Shown in pieces: positions 1 through 11,374 of a stretch of DNA of 64,000 nucleotides. The stretch comes from Saururus chinensis (Eukaryota; Streptophyta; Magnoliopsida; Piperales; Saururaceae). The notes beneath the pieces were generated by a model. The model was not told the DNA's origin, made no database searches, and worked only from the letters and a program-made list of their open reading frames with translations. The position numbers and the translations under genes are program-made. The stretch is taken from assembly GCA_035235625.1 (NCBI GenBank), contig CP141148.1:27343057-27407056 (forward strand). The letters are read 5' to 3'. The first letter of the stretch is position 1, and the number at the start of each line of letters is the position of its first letter.

Positions 1-1248
1 CTCTTAGAAACTCTTCTCCTGATGGTGGAGAGGTTTCGTAGTTGTTGGTTGTTTGGTTTAGTTGGTTGTAAGTTCTTTAGGTGAGGACTAGTGAGATATG
101 TACTTATAAGTATTATATGTAGTTTCTTGTTTCTACAATTATGGTATGTAATTATATATTTGACGTGAAAGCTAACTTAGTTATTTATTTTCAGAATGAT
201 GGCAGACTTATACTTAGATGAATATATATCTTTATTTAGATTTTATGATATATAATAATATTATATATTTTGATATTTGTATTTGTGAACCCTAGTTATC
301 ATGATTTGCATATTTGATCGAATGACTTATTTTGCATTAAGAAAAAAATCTTTGGGACTTACTATTCATGCTATTTAAAGAGAGCTTTAAGAATCGGGGT
401 TGTGACACACCATGAGTAGGGAGAATTATGAACATGCTACATTTACTATACGTAGTGGCGGACTTACATTGGATCAACGGGGAGCCATGCACCCCCTCCC
501 CCCTTCTTTATGTTTTCTAAAGTTTATTATAGTCTCTTGTTTGAAAAAGTCGAGCTCAAAATGATTCAAATTTAAAAAAACCTGTTACTAAGTCCGAACT
601 AACTTATGGATCCAAAAGTTCTATTTTTCAAATTTTGGGTTGTTATAAAAATTATTTTAATATTATTAATTTTAAGGTCAATAAGGAAGAAATATCAAAA
701 TTTAAATATTTTATCTAAGTATTTTATAAGAACAAAATTAAATTTTAAAGAAAGATCCTTTTATAACAATAATTAAAGTATTTTAAATCTATTATTAAAA
801 TATTTTGATAATAATATTAAAATCAAATAATTAAAACAATTTCGATAAAAAAAATTTAATGCATGTGTCGATACTTTTTAACCATATTATTTAAACAATT
901 TAAAAAAATTATATGCATCTGTTAAAATACTTATACACTGAGACCTAATATAATTTTTCCCTAAAACTTACTTGCTAAAGACAATGACAATTTTTCTCTG
1001 GGCGCAACTCTCGATTCTTTTATTATTTCTTTTAATTTAAAGGAGATGATAAATTAAATAAAAAATATTACAGAGGACGAGCCATGAGGTGATGACATTA
1101 ACATTTTCAAAAGGTGCATTAGAGTCGTGAGGGAGTGATGACAAAAATATCATAAATGAGTGCAAAGCAGAAAAATAAATTGTTTTACAAAAGATACTTA
1201 ATATTTAAAATTCTTCATGTAATGCATAACTTTCGTAAAGTCAATAGA
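1..1248. other. AT-rich intergenic DNA, no gene seen
   Basis: No open reading frame with recognisable protein similarity was found here. The stretch from about 600 to 950 is extremely AT-rich, with oligo-A and oligo-T runs. A sequence near 455 (GTGGCGGACTTACATTGG) resembles the end of the short element at 13441 (GGGGCGGATCCACATT), so part of this stretch may be an old MITE, but no matching second end was identified. Confidence 0.5.
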
Positions 1249-1682
1249 GCTACAAACGGGTCGGGCCCTGACCGGCTAGGGTAGGCCCAAGCCCGGCTAA
1301 AGAAAAGAAAATTTTTAAGGCCCCACCTAAGCCTATAGCTAAGGTTAAAAATATAGCCTTACCCAAAATTTAGACTTCAAGTATTTTACTATTAGAGAGG
1401 ATAAATTTATATCTTGAGTAAAAAAATAAATTTAAAAGAAGCTTTAAAATTAAGTAATTATATAAATTTTTTTTATATTTTATTTAATAAATAAAAATTA
1501 TTATATTCTATTAAACACGGAATATATTATATTTGATAAATAAAAATTATTATATTCTATTTAATATTGTAGGCGAGAGTTTTTTTTATTATTTTTCTAT
1601 CCGAACCAAGCTTAAAAATTAATAAAATTTTATATTTATCGCCCGCCCCGGCCCATACCGGCCATGCCCTGGCGTTCGTAGC
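1249..1682. mobile_element. short inverted-repeat element (MITE-like)
   Basis: The segment starts with GCTACAAACG and ends with CGTTCGTAGC, inverted copies with one mismatch. GC-rich ends (GGGTCGGGCC / GCCCGCCCCGGCCC) flank a very AT-rich middle. This end-rich, AT-core layout resembles non-autonomous hAT-like elements whose ends read like 'gctgcaaacgggccgg'. I see no clear target-site duplication, so the exact borders and superfamily are inferred. It lies just upstream of the probable NMT1 promoter. Confidence 0.4.
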
Positions 1683-1879
1683 ATTATTGCGTAAAAGCCC
1701 GCAGGTGGGGCCAGTCGAACTGACACGTAGAGGCCATCCACTAAGTGCACCAATCAGGAAACGATACGAGAAAAGTTCTGGGGGAATTTTTCCTTTGCGA
1801 ACCCGGCCTGGTCCAGCCAATCCGAGTCGTATCGGGAGCGGACAGCTTTCCCGGTCGAGTCCAAAGGACAAACGGGAGC

Positions 1880-2154
1880 CCGGCCCAACCAGCTCTGGCC
1901 ACTGGGCTTTCCACCTTTCCCATTTCCCAATCTGCGTTCCCTACTTTGCCGACCTAGCCGCCACCGCCGAGCTTCATCCTCCGCCCCGATCGCCGATCGC
2001 CATCTCCGTCGACGACTGCCGTTCTCCTCCAACGTAAACGCTCCGCTTTCGGCGAGCACAGGACGTCACGCCAAGGGAAAATAGCGACAGTCTCATTGAG
2101 CACGATCGTTTCTTTCGGCCCTCTCTGCTTTCTCTCCATCTGCACGATTAAAAG
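1880..2154 (+). promoter_or_regulatory. probable promoter / 5'UTR exon of the NMT gene
   Basis: A GC-richer block rich in CT and CCG runs precedes a good splice donor, AAAAG|GTAGGG, with GT at 2155. The nearest good acceptors before the myristoyltransferase start codon are TGCTCAG at 4804 and TACCAG at 4852. Together they suggest a non-coding first exon and a 2.65-2.7 kb leader intron. Reading frames overlapping this block on both strands show no similarity to known proteins and are best taken as chance. The transcription start is not resolved, and no convincing TATA box was picked out. Confidence 0.45.
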
Positions 2155-4851
2155 GTAGGGGCTTTAATACTTTAGCTGTGCACCAATTTGTTGTGGTATG
2201 CAAAGTATTGTTGGTTGTTGATCTAGATGTAATCTTGACTGTATACTGTTGATACTGAAGCTTTTGATACATTTGGATTGAGGATTTTTCTACCAGGAAT
2301 GTCTTCTAAATTTCGTGAGTTGTATAAATGCAAGTAATTGGCATCATTCCATTTTTCCTGGTGGCTGTAATTATCTATATGCTTATGACTTTAAGTTCTA
2401 TGAATTTGAGAAATATCTTGCAAAGGGTTCATGCTAATTGTGAACATGGATGGGTACGATTGAATACTTTTATCGATTTGGAGCTCTTTGTTATGTGGTA
2501 GCTGATGTGAAAATGCCGTTTTCTAGTTTGGTCCATGACTTCATGCGTATTGGATGTGTTATAATCTATAAGTTGCAGATGTAGTTTTTTAATTTGTTCT
2601 GATATTTGTTCCGTCGTTTTTAATTTTTCTCTGAACTGTCATTAGTCTTTTTGATTGTGTTTTCTAAAGTGTCATCATTTCTTTAATTGTTTGCTGTTGT
2701 GAATCTTAGCCGTCATTTTGTTATAGGGAGAAAGGGGAGAGTCTAAGAGGTCTACAAGGTATTTACGTAGGGAGGAAAGGGAGAGTCTAAGAGGAAGATA
2801 AGTAAGCCAACATAACTAGTTTCATTAATCACTTCACCATTCCCTTTGAAGAGTACATACTACAGAATTTATAGGCTTCAAGCCTTCTTTAAATGGAATT
2901 AGATAAACATTAAGAATTTACCATTAATAAAATTAGCTAAACTAGGAAAGCAATAAAACTAAGGAAAGAAACTAATTGGCACACACTTCTGTGTAGAGGG
3001 AGTCGGGGGAATAGTTGGGCCCGCATATGGTGGCCTATACAATTATAACACATTTTCAGATCTTGTAGGGATGTCACTGTTCCTCTAGACTGTCATCAGT
3101 CTGAATCATTCAACAAAACTTACACAGTCCATCCCGTGATGTAGCTACACTGTCGTCGTGGAGATTACACAACCCAATTCTACATTTGCTAACACCCCCC
3201 CACCCCCCAAAAAAAAAACAAGAAACTATTGATCTCGTAATTGGAACTATCTTATATATCTTTCTTTGGGACTATGAATAACAAAAAGGTAAGATGTAAA
3301 GGATCCACTCTCGCACATTGGCTCATTGCTGATATCATAATAGGCTTAGAGCTACCAGCTCCCAATTCTTAAGCAATCAGTTACCTTTTCGTATATTGTT
3401 CACAAAAATTTATATATTTCATACTATTAATGTTGTATATTGACTGCTGACAATTCATTGATGATATGAATCAAGACCATTATATTATTGACAAATATTT
3501 TAATATTACTCATACTATTACTGTCATATATTGAGTGCTAACAATTCACTTATGATATGAATCTGGATAACTATAAGGTTAAGAACCAAGATCAAGGTTT
3601 GTAATCTCACGAGATCTCAGTGGGAACACCAAGGCAAGAGGCCATATAATGAGGCTTTTTGGCATGTTTACATGGCCTCGGCGAGATCTTGCCAATCTAT
3701 AGAAAAAATCAATTTTTTTTGTTTTTCTTCCTAAAACCTGAAGCTGCTGCAATTTTTCCTTTGCCCCACCCCTCCGAGTTAACAAAGGAAGACAATGATG
3801 GAGAAGAGGAAGAGGAAGTGTAAGGAGAAGAAGAGGATGAAGAAGGAGAAAGATGAGGAAAGAAGAAGATTGGGAGCAGGACCCTCATGAATCCTGCTGA
3901 GCCCGGTAAAGTCGACTTTTCCTCCTCTCTTCTTAAATGGGCACTCCTAAGCATTACAGAAAAGAATAGGAAGAGGAAGAAGATTGGGAGCAGGACCCTC
4001 ATGAATCCTGCTGAGCCCTCTAAAGTTGACTTTTCCCCTCTCTTCTTAATGGGCACTCCTAAGTAACTTCTTCATGCACTCTTTCATCTTTACTTAAATC
4101 ATATGGAAGATCCTAACTGTGATGGCGTGATTTGATCAATAAACTATCAAGTATGATCATGTTTTCCACTTAATTAGCCTAAATTTTGTTAATACAAATA
4201 GTCTCATAATTTTTAATTGTTTGAGATTAATATTAGTGCTAGATTGTCAAACATGTGTAAAAAACCACATTAGGATTACTGAGAGACTAATCTCATATAG
4301 TCTCTGGGATACTAATATTGGCAGTGCTGGGACATTTATGTCTAGTGGCGACTGCAAGGCAAAACCTGCTGGACCTTTATGAGGACTGAATGTCACTTAT
4401 GAACAGGCTATCAGGTCAGAAATTTAAAGAACAGTTCTTGTTTATGGCAATACCATTTAGTTGTGAGTCTGATTAAACTGCTCATGTGTTATATTACTGA
4501 CTTGCATTCTTCTTTTCTGTTGGGTTGGGGGCAACTAATTAATAGTACGATAAAGGGTAGTTTCCACTTTGATGTATTTATGGACTCTCCCAATTTAATT
4601 ATCTTGAAGGATATATGTTTTTAGGTAAAATGGTTTCTATTTATTTTTATCTTCAAAAGTGTATGATTTTCCCATTGGCACACTTTTCACTTTTGTGCGT
4701 CTATGGCAGGAGCACACAACTGAAATTTTTGTGCATCATGTCTGCATTATGTATTTAGACATAGATTTCTGCATTTGAGATATGATGACTTGATATCTGC
4801 TCAGGTGTTCTAAACGTTTAAAATAATGTCAACCTGTTTGAATATGTACCA
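2155..4851 (+). other. probable 5'UTR intron of NMT with repeat debris
   Basis: This stretch is T-rich with no long reading frame on the plus strand, as expected for a plant leader intron. From about 2720 to 3190 it may hold an old LTR-like insert (a TGTTATAGGG start, a TAACA end, a poly-C/poly-A run after it), but no target duplication is visible. A direct tandem duplication lies at about 3855-4063. The minus-strand frames at 3579-4056 are low-complexity and judged not to be genes. Confidence 0.4.
3855..4063. repeat. tandem duplication of about 100 bp inside the NMT leader intron
   Basis: Two neighbouring copies share the string AAGATTGGGAGCAGGACCCT, then 'catgaatcctgctgagccc', a GTCGACTTTTCC or GTTGACTTTTCC segment and 'gggcactcctaag'. 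Copy one spans about 3855-3953 and copy two about 3968-4063. They differ by a few substitutions and small gaps, so the duplication is not very recent. A purine-rich GAAGAGGAAGA tract lies just upstream. Confidence 0.7.
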
Positions 4852-4888
4852 GGTGTTGAAGTGCTCTTTTTATTGTTCTCTAAAAAAA

Positions 4889-6196
4889 ATGGTTGGTAGT
4901 GTACCTCTAGATTCACAGGAGAAAAATGAATCTCCTGATTCCAATGTGGATGCAAATGCACCTTCTGAAAATGAAGTCGCCCTTGAAACTATAGCCAATA
5001 AAGTTGAGGAATCGCTTTCTTTGGGCAAGAGGCATAAGTTTTGGGAAACACAGCCTGTTGGACAGTTCAAAGATAGAGGAGATAGCAGCTTGCCTGAAGG
5101 CCCAATCGAGCCCCCAACTCTTCTTTCAGAAGTTAAGCAGGAATCATACAACCTTCCTAGTCAATATGAGTGGACGACATGTGATATGGAGCTTGAAGAA
5201 ACCTGCACTGAAGTCTATAATCTCCTCACAAATAACTATGTTGAAGATGATGAGAATATGTTTAGATTCAACTATTCGAAGGAATTCCTGCAGTGGGCTC
5301 TCCACCCTCCTGGTTATTACAAGAGTTGGCACATTGGTGTTCGTGTCAAAGGGTCAAAAAAGCTTGTGGCATTTATAACAGGGATTCCGGCAAGGATAAG
5401 GATTCGTGATGAGGTTGTGAAAATGGCTGAAATCAATTTCTTATGTGTTCATAAAAAACTGAGGTCAAAAAGGCTTGCTCCTGTTATGATTAAAGAGGTG
5501 ACTCGGCGGGTACACTTAGAGGACGTGTGGCAAGCAGCTTACACTGCTGGGGTGGTTCTTCCTACGCCGATAGCAAGTTGCCAATATTGGCACAGATCAT
5601 TGAACCCAAAAAAACTAATTGATGTTGGATTCTCAAGGTTGGGCCCAAGAATGACTATGAGCAGAACTATAAAGTTGTACAAGCTGCCCGAGTCTACAAC
5701 TACTCCTGGTTTTCGCAAAATGGAGCTTCGAGATGTCCCTGCTGTTATGCGGCTTCTTAGGAGCTATTTGAGTCAATTTGTGGTAGCACCTGACTTTGAT
5801 GAAGATGATGTGGAACACTGGCTTCTTCCAACAGAAAGTGTTGTTGACAGCTTCTTAGTGGAGAGCCCAGAGACTCATGAAGTCACTGATTTCTGCAGCT
5901 TTTACACTCTTCCTTCTTCTATACTAAATAACCAGAGCTACTCATATTTGAAGGCGGCTTACTCCTACTACAATGTTTCCACTCGAACTCCTTTGTTGCA
6001 GTTAATGAATGATGCACTCATCGTGGCCAAGCAGAAGGATTTTGATGTCTTCAATGCCTTGGATGTTATGCAAAATGAATCTTTTCTGAAGGAACTGAAA
6101 TTTGGGCCGGGTGATGGACAACTTCACTATTATCTCTATAACTATCGAATTAGGCAAGCCCTGAAACCATCAGAACTCGGGATGGTGCTTCTATAG
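4889..6196 (+). CDS. NMT1: glycylpeptide N-tetradecanoyltransferase (N-myristoyltransferase 1)
   Basis: The enzyme transfers myristate from myristoyl-CoA to the N-terminal glycine of proteins, in the cytosol and at ribosomes. The 435-residue protein has both family signatures: EINFLCVHK at residues 181-189 and KFGPGDG at 404-410. It ends in Leu-Leu; in this family the C-terminal carboxylate serves as the catalytic base. The conserved block KFWETQPVGQF lies near residue 50 after a variable acidic/polar N-terminus. An in-frame ATG at 4826 would add 21 residues, but a splice acceptor at 4852 probably removes it, and the 4889 start gives the family's usual plant length (about 434). The CDS is a single exon with no frameshift or stop. 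Family assignment is very secure; the start is inferred from the acceptor and from length. Confidence 0.95.
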   Translation: MVGSVPLDSQEKNESPDSNVDANAPSENEVALETIANKVEESLSLGKRHKFWETQPVGQFKDRGDSSLPEGPIEPPTLLSEVKQESYNLPSQYEWTTCDMELEETCTEVYNLLTNNYVEDDENMFRFNYSKEFLQWALHPPGYYKSWHIGVRVKGSKKLVAFITGIPARIRIRDEVVKMAEINFLCVHKKLRSKRLAPVMIKEVTRRVHLEDVWQAAYTAGVVLPTPIASCQYWHRSLNPKKLIDVGFSRLGPRMTMSRTIKLYKLPESTTTPGFRKMELRDVPAVMRLLRSYLSQFVVAPDFDEDDVEHWLLPTESVVDSFLVESPETHEVTDFCSFYTLPSSILNNQSYSYLKAAYSYYNVSTRTPLLQLMNDALIVAKQKDFDVFNALDVMQNESFLKELKFGPGDGQLHYYLYNYRIRQALKPSELGMVLL

Positions 6197-8388
6197 CAGG
6201 CATGATGACATCAGTGTGTGGCCCAGAAGTGATTTTCCTTGTTTTCCCACCAGGATGGTATGGCGAAAGATTGTCCAAATTACGCAGTGTATGATAAAGC
6301 CATTTTTTCATATTTAGTCTGCTGGTATGTCTGGTTATAGCGAGGAAGCAATTTGTGCCCTTGACCTCATTTTCCCCATCTATTTCTTTTTGAAATTTAC
6401 ATGAATGTAATCATGCCCTGATTTCATGAGTTTCAGAGCAAGGGTTGGTGCTTTTCATGTTCTTTTTTTCCTTTTTCGGAATTTGAGTTTGGCACGGGGG
6501 ATTCGTTGAGATGATTTTACCTTTTTGTTCTGCAAGACACACTATTTCCTAATGTTATATAGGAATACAATTTGATGGAGTGGAGTCATTTGGTTAAAAG
6601 TTTTAGTAACACAGTAGACAAAATGTAAAAGTAATTTCCATGTGCTGTTTCAATATCTACTCGGCGGCCGTGCTGGGTATGTGCAACAGCCCTGTGAATC
6701 GAAAAGAATTTTGTCGCTAAACTTACTACGCTTTGTTGGTTGCAGGGAGAGCTCTCCATTTGGTTTTGCCACTAGCACTCTTAGGCAGGAAGGAGCCAAG
6801 GGGGACCATAGGACTCCCTGATGGGTTGTCATTCTATGCGGTGACTACAATTTGCTGAAAGAGCCGCGATAACCTTCCCTCCCTTATCTCCATCGTTGTC
6901 TGCAATTAGAAGCCTTTAGTGCCTTCATTAGCATCTTAGGATTCTTCCCTACCGTTCCTTTCCATGTCCAAAGAGATCACAATGTAAATCTGTATTGAAC
7001 TAGCATTCAATCTACATTGAACTAACATGCTTTTACACGATGGAACACAATTAATCTGTAGAACTTGCAAATCCTTCCTTTCAAACACCTGATTCTTAGT
7101 GATCACTATCTCCTCCTCTTTCTATGTCCAAAGCCCTTTCTAAAGCCTATCTGACTATTCTTGTTTGTTTAGAAAATGTTTTACTTTAGGTTTGGTCTCG
7201 AAGTGTGTATTTACATGGAAAAGAGATGGTTTTCTATTTGGAGAAGGGGAGAGAGTCCAATTCGAGACTTACTGCCTTAGTTATACACACCCAAATAAGT
7301 CCCCTACCAGACATGGAGACCATACAAGTCGGTTAGGAGCTTGCCTAAATCAAAATTGCATGAAAGACTCAATTCGGAAAGTTTTTATACGCACAACGAC
7401 ATGCTAAGGCCAACCTTTGATACGTCAAAGCTTGCTCGACACCCTGTTGACAAGTAGTTGATATATAGTACATAGTTTTTCTTTTTAAAATTACAGAACT
7501 CAGGGAAATTCACATAATATTGCCTGAAAATTTCTGGATGCTACATGAATCAAATATAATGCATGAAATATGGGTATAAAATGAGTGAACCAAGTAAAAT
7601 TAGCATTGAAATCGGCTTAAAAATAGTTGAACCTGTTATTTATAGCTGACAGGTTTAAAACCATTGAACCAGATGATTAAATGACTAAACTACGCCAATA
7701 AACAACTGAACTGAACTGGTTTTAGAAGGTTGAGAACCAGCTTAATTAACAGTGAGCTAAAATAATTGTTTGTGAACCCAGTGATTAAATTACTGACCAG
7801 ACCTAAAATGGTTGAACCAGCCACAAAATAATCTGAACCAGGTTTAATTAATGCATTGAACTGGGATCTGTTGGTTGAGGAATGTTAAAAGGGTCAAATC
7901 ATACTATATTAAAAATGGGAAGGTAGGACAATAGAACTTTCTATTTGTGACTATTGTACCATAAATTTGTATCCTTATTTCTATATTACGGTAACTCTTG
8001 TATTGCCCATATTCTAAGGAAAACCAATCTAATTCTACCTGAGTACGATAACTGTAGGAAAAGGATAATGGCTCTCTCCTATTTTTACTATGCTTTATCA
8101 ACCCTAATGGGACATTCATATCTCAACTCTTCCAAGTAGGATAACTGTAGGAATATAATAGTTTATCCCAGATTGTTGCAATGTTCTAGATTGTTGACAT
8201 TATTGGATGTGGGTGCAATTTTGTGGTTATTATCTATATATATCAATTAGTGTATGCCATCTTTTCCTTTTACTTCTTGCCTTTGGGAAAATATATATCA
8301 TTAATTTTTTATTCCTTATTCATGAGTTAATATTGTTGCATTTAGAGAAAGTAATTTAGTTGTTCATATTGTTATTGAAAAAAATAGG
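6197..8388. other. NMT 3' flank and unrecognised intergenic DNA
   Basis: The first few hundred bases are T-rich and probably contain the NMT 3'UTR, but no canonical AATAAA was identified. From about 7600 to 7880 there is a loose repetition of 'gaaccag' / 'ttgaacc' words. A moderately long plus-strand frame at 7165-7407 and others here show no recognisable domain. No RNA gene was seen. Confidence 0.4.
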
Positions 8389-9875
8389 GCATAAATATAT
8401 CAATAAAGATGTCAGAAGAATCATAGTCTAAAGCTAGAAGAAATGAACGAAGGTGGAACAATATTTATGCTCAAATGTTTCCTTTAGTACATGAAAGAAT
8501 GAAACGTCATAACCATGATCTTTATTTGCAAAAGTTTCAACAAAGTAAAAATAATGAAAATTTATTAAAAACAAATGTTGTAAATATTTGTAATGACAAT
8601 CAACATGAAGCAGAAAACACAGGTACTTTAAATTATCCATAATTAATTTTAAATTCAAACTATTATATTTAATTATACTAATATTACAAAAAAGCTAAGG
8701 TTTATTTGTTATTAATAGTTGATGAAGGGGATGGCTTAGGTTATATTCAAGTGGGAAAACAAGGGCAGCATGATCAAGCAGACACAAGGAATCTAAATTG
8801 TTTGTTACTATTTAAAATGTAAGAGAAATTAACAGTATAAAATAATAAATTTTACTTGTTAATGATACGTGCCATAGAAAATGACTTACGTTATGTTCAA
8901 ATGGAAACATGTATTGATATAGTCGGCCAAAATGCTCATATTGAGTTACTTGAGAGTGAGACCTTGTCATTATCTTTGATGACTAGGGGTTTAAGAAAAA
9001 AACAACAGTTCATTGGTTACATATGGATACATATTGCATCTTTTGTGGTGAAAAAAGCTTCAAAGGGAGACACCAAGGTTTTGTGCCAAACTGGAGAAGA
9101 ACTTGCACATAAATCATATCCTAAAAGAATTAGAACATTTTATAAATGGCACATCCAAAAAATCAAAGGAATTTCATGACTTTATTAGAGGTTATAACAA
9201 CATATTTTATTTCACAGTGATGCAGGAAATTGATGAAACTGTTGGGAATACGGTTTTTGCAATTATATTTTTATGACACAGACCATTAGGTTGAAAATTG
9301 CATGTGTCACATGGATAATCTATGTCCATATTTAGTACAAAAGTTGATCTCTATTCATAGTGTAAACCAATATTCATAATTTTTAAGATCTTTGAAAGAT
9401 ATAAAAAACATTGAAGATTATAAAGTAATTATTCAAAAAAATTGTGTTCAAGATCAATGTATATAATGCATCATCCACGTCCCAAAGAAATGTAAATTGA
9501 AGGGAGTAATAAATCAAGCATTCAAGAAAGGGAGATTATAGTACGTGGAAAGGCAGGATCGATGCTCTTACAATATTCAACCTTACTATGGGTGCAATGA
9601 TCGACTTCAATACCCGTTATTGTTTCCTATAGGAGAAAATAGGTGGCATGTTGGAATAAAGAGATTTTTGATAGTTGATACATTTCATATTGCCCATAAT
9701 AATAAAGAAACATTTGAAGAGATATTGCAAAATGAAAAGCGTTTTCATAAACATAGAAGTGATCAATGTTATATCATGTACAGAATATTATACGTACTTG
9801 TTTACAATGAGGCCCGAAGCTTAATAGATGCTGGTCGTTTGAGCTTAAGTCTAACAATTTTATACAGTCAATAAA
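8389..9875 (+). pseudogene. degenerate Helitron-type Rep/helicase N-terminal region
   Basis: Translated pieces in several frames match the order of plant Helitron replication proteins. They are a CIFCGEKSF zinc-finger-like piece near 9030, then EFHDFIRGYNNIF near 9170-9210 (compare the family's 'R.YNN.FAFTS' block), then a region reading as 'diIVrGK' near 9535, then DRLQYPLLFPIGEN near 9600-9630 (the conserved 'pLqYPLlFP.Ge' motif). Frames shift and stops occur between pieces, so the gene is dead. The catalytic Rep HUH/tyrosine motifs and the helicase domain are not visible, nor are Helitron 5'-TC / 3'-CTRR hairpin ends. This is an identification by motif recognition; a database search would settle it. 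Confidence 0.6.
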
Positions 9876-11374
9876 TATTATATTTCACACTCCTTTGTTG
9901 ACGCCCAGTCCCATGATAAAGTCCACAAATAGCCAAATCTCAACACGGAAGGACGAATTAACAAAATGAATTTGCTGCTTCTATATTACATCGCCTTATA
10001 TCCATTTTATCAAACAACAGACATGCATGAATACCTCATTCTTAAGAAGAAATAGATTGCTCTTCTGAAGAGGATGCAGGTTCATGGCAATCTACAATCT
10101 CCACACTGCATATATTGCAAACCTCTCCTAATAAAAAAATTGGAATAGTTGAATCGGTTGAGGTTTATTAATTGTGAAAGCAATTATAAATAATGATAAA
10201 TAGGGAAAAAACAAAACAAAAAAGTTGAACGAAAAAAGGAACCTTGATTATGTGATTTTGGGTTATGTAAATCATCAGAAACATAAAATTGTGATATATA
10301 ATTTGGACTTCGTCCTTTTTGCGTCTGAACATTACTACACTAGTTCAAGGGAACACCAATCAATGTAGCATGTAAAATTATTTTCAGAGCGTTCTGTATT
10401 GGGACAATCGAACCGCGTTAGCTTGCTGTTGATGATGGATGAACTTGATCTTTGCAAGTTTGGTGTACATTTGTAAGTGCCTGCCAAGTGCAGGCCGTTA
10501 CTGGGTGGTGCGTCTTGCATGAGCCAAAGGCAGGGCAGAGGCAGGGATGACAGAGGAAATATGAGCCATGGGGAGGAGGCAATTGGCAAGGAGGGCCCTC
10601 TTCCCGCTGGTGAAGAGATTGCAATTGGTGGGTGGGGAAGGGCTTTTGTGTTGTTGGAGATCAATTTTAAAGACGTCAATGTATATCAAACATAGATAGA
10701 CCCAAGGAGACAAATATACACAGATAATTATTCAACAGAACTCCCATTTGAGACACTATTTTCTTTCCCTCCCCTCCAATTATGATTTATGACGAAGATA
10801 GCTTCATCAAATCGATCATGTTGAGATCCCTGTGGAGAGTGTTTCAGTTATCTATTAGGGATTTTTTTCAGATGTGGGATTTCATTCTTTATGGAAAACA
10901 CAAAAGTTCAAGCTGCAAAAATTGGCAAGCATCACTATCATAATCCGTTGACTTATCGTCACCAATTACTTTAGTTTTCAATTTCTTCATAATTCAGGCG
11001 ATGGAACACAACTTTCATTAGTCATTCACTCGTTTTGTTGGTTGTTAATTACATTCAACTTATGCTTATCCGTTGTTTTTTGGTTCCGAAAGCGAATCTT
11101 TACTTGAACAAAGCGTATGAAGCACAGGGCTATAGTTTAAAAAAGGTCATGTAAAACTCTTTTCTATGTTTGCCCTTATTTTTTTATGTTAACATTGAGA
11201 GGATTAAAATTGAAGAAATTTTTTCATTTAATTTAACAGCGGGAATTTGAACAGACTTGTTTTTTGGGTGGGTGTTGGTTTGAAGAGAGAGGGGGCAATG
11301 GAGAGAGGGGGCAATGGAATTTTGCCATACATAAAATTGTGATTCTCATTTTATAAAAAAAAAATAAAGTGATA
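9876..11374. other. intergenic DNA, nothing recognised
   Basis: A patch of higher GC at about 10480-10650 gives overlapping frames on both strands (10335-10713), none with a recognisable domain or initiation context. The rest is AT-rich. The end of the stretch passes into the duplicated TFIIB-like unit at about 11375. Confidence 0.4.

Noticed and set aside
1687-2145. Overlapping frames on both strands upstream of NMT1
   Set aside because: No protein similarity; the region fits a GC-rich promoter and 5'UTR exon ending at a splice donor.
2723-3189. Possible copia solo LTR in the NMT intron (TGTTATAGGG ... TAACA)
   Set aside because: No target duplication or matching second copy in the window; not strong enough to annotate as an element.
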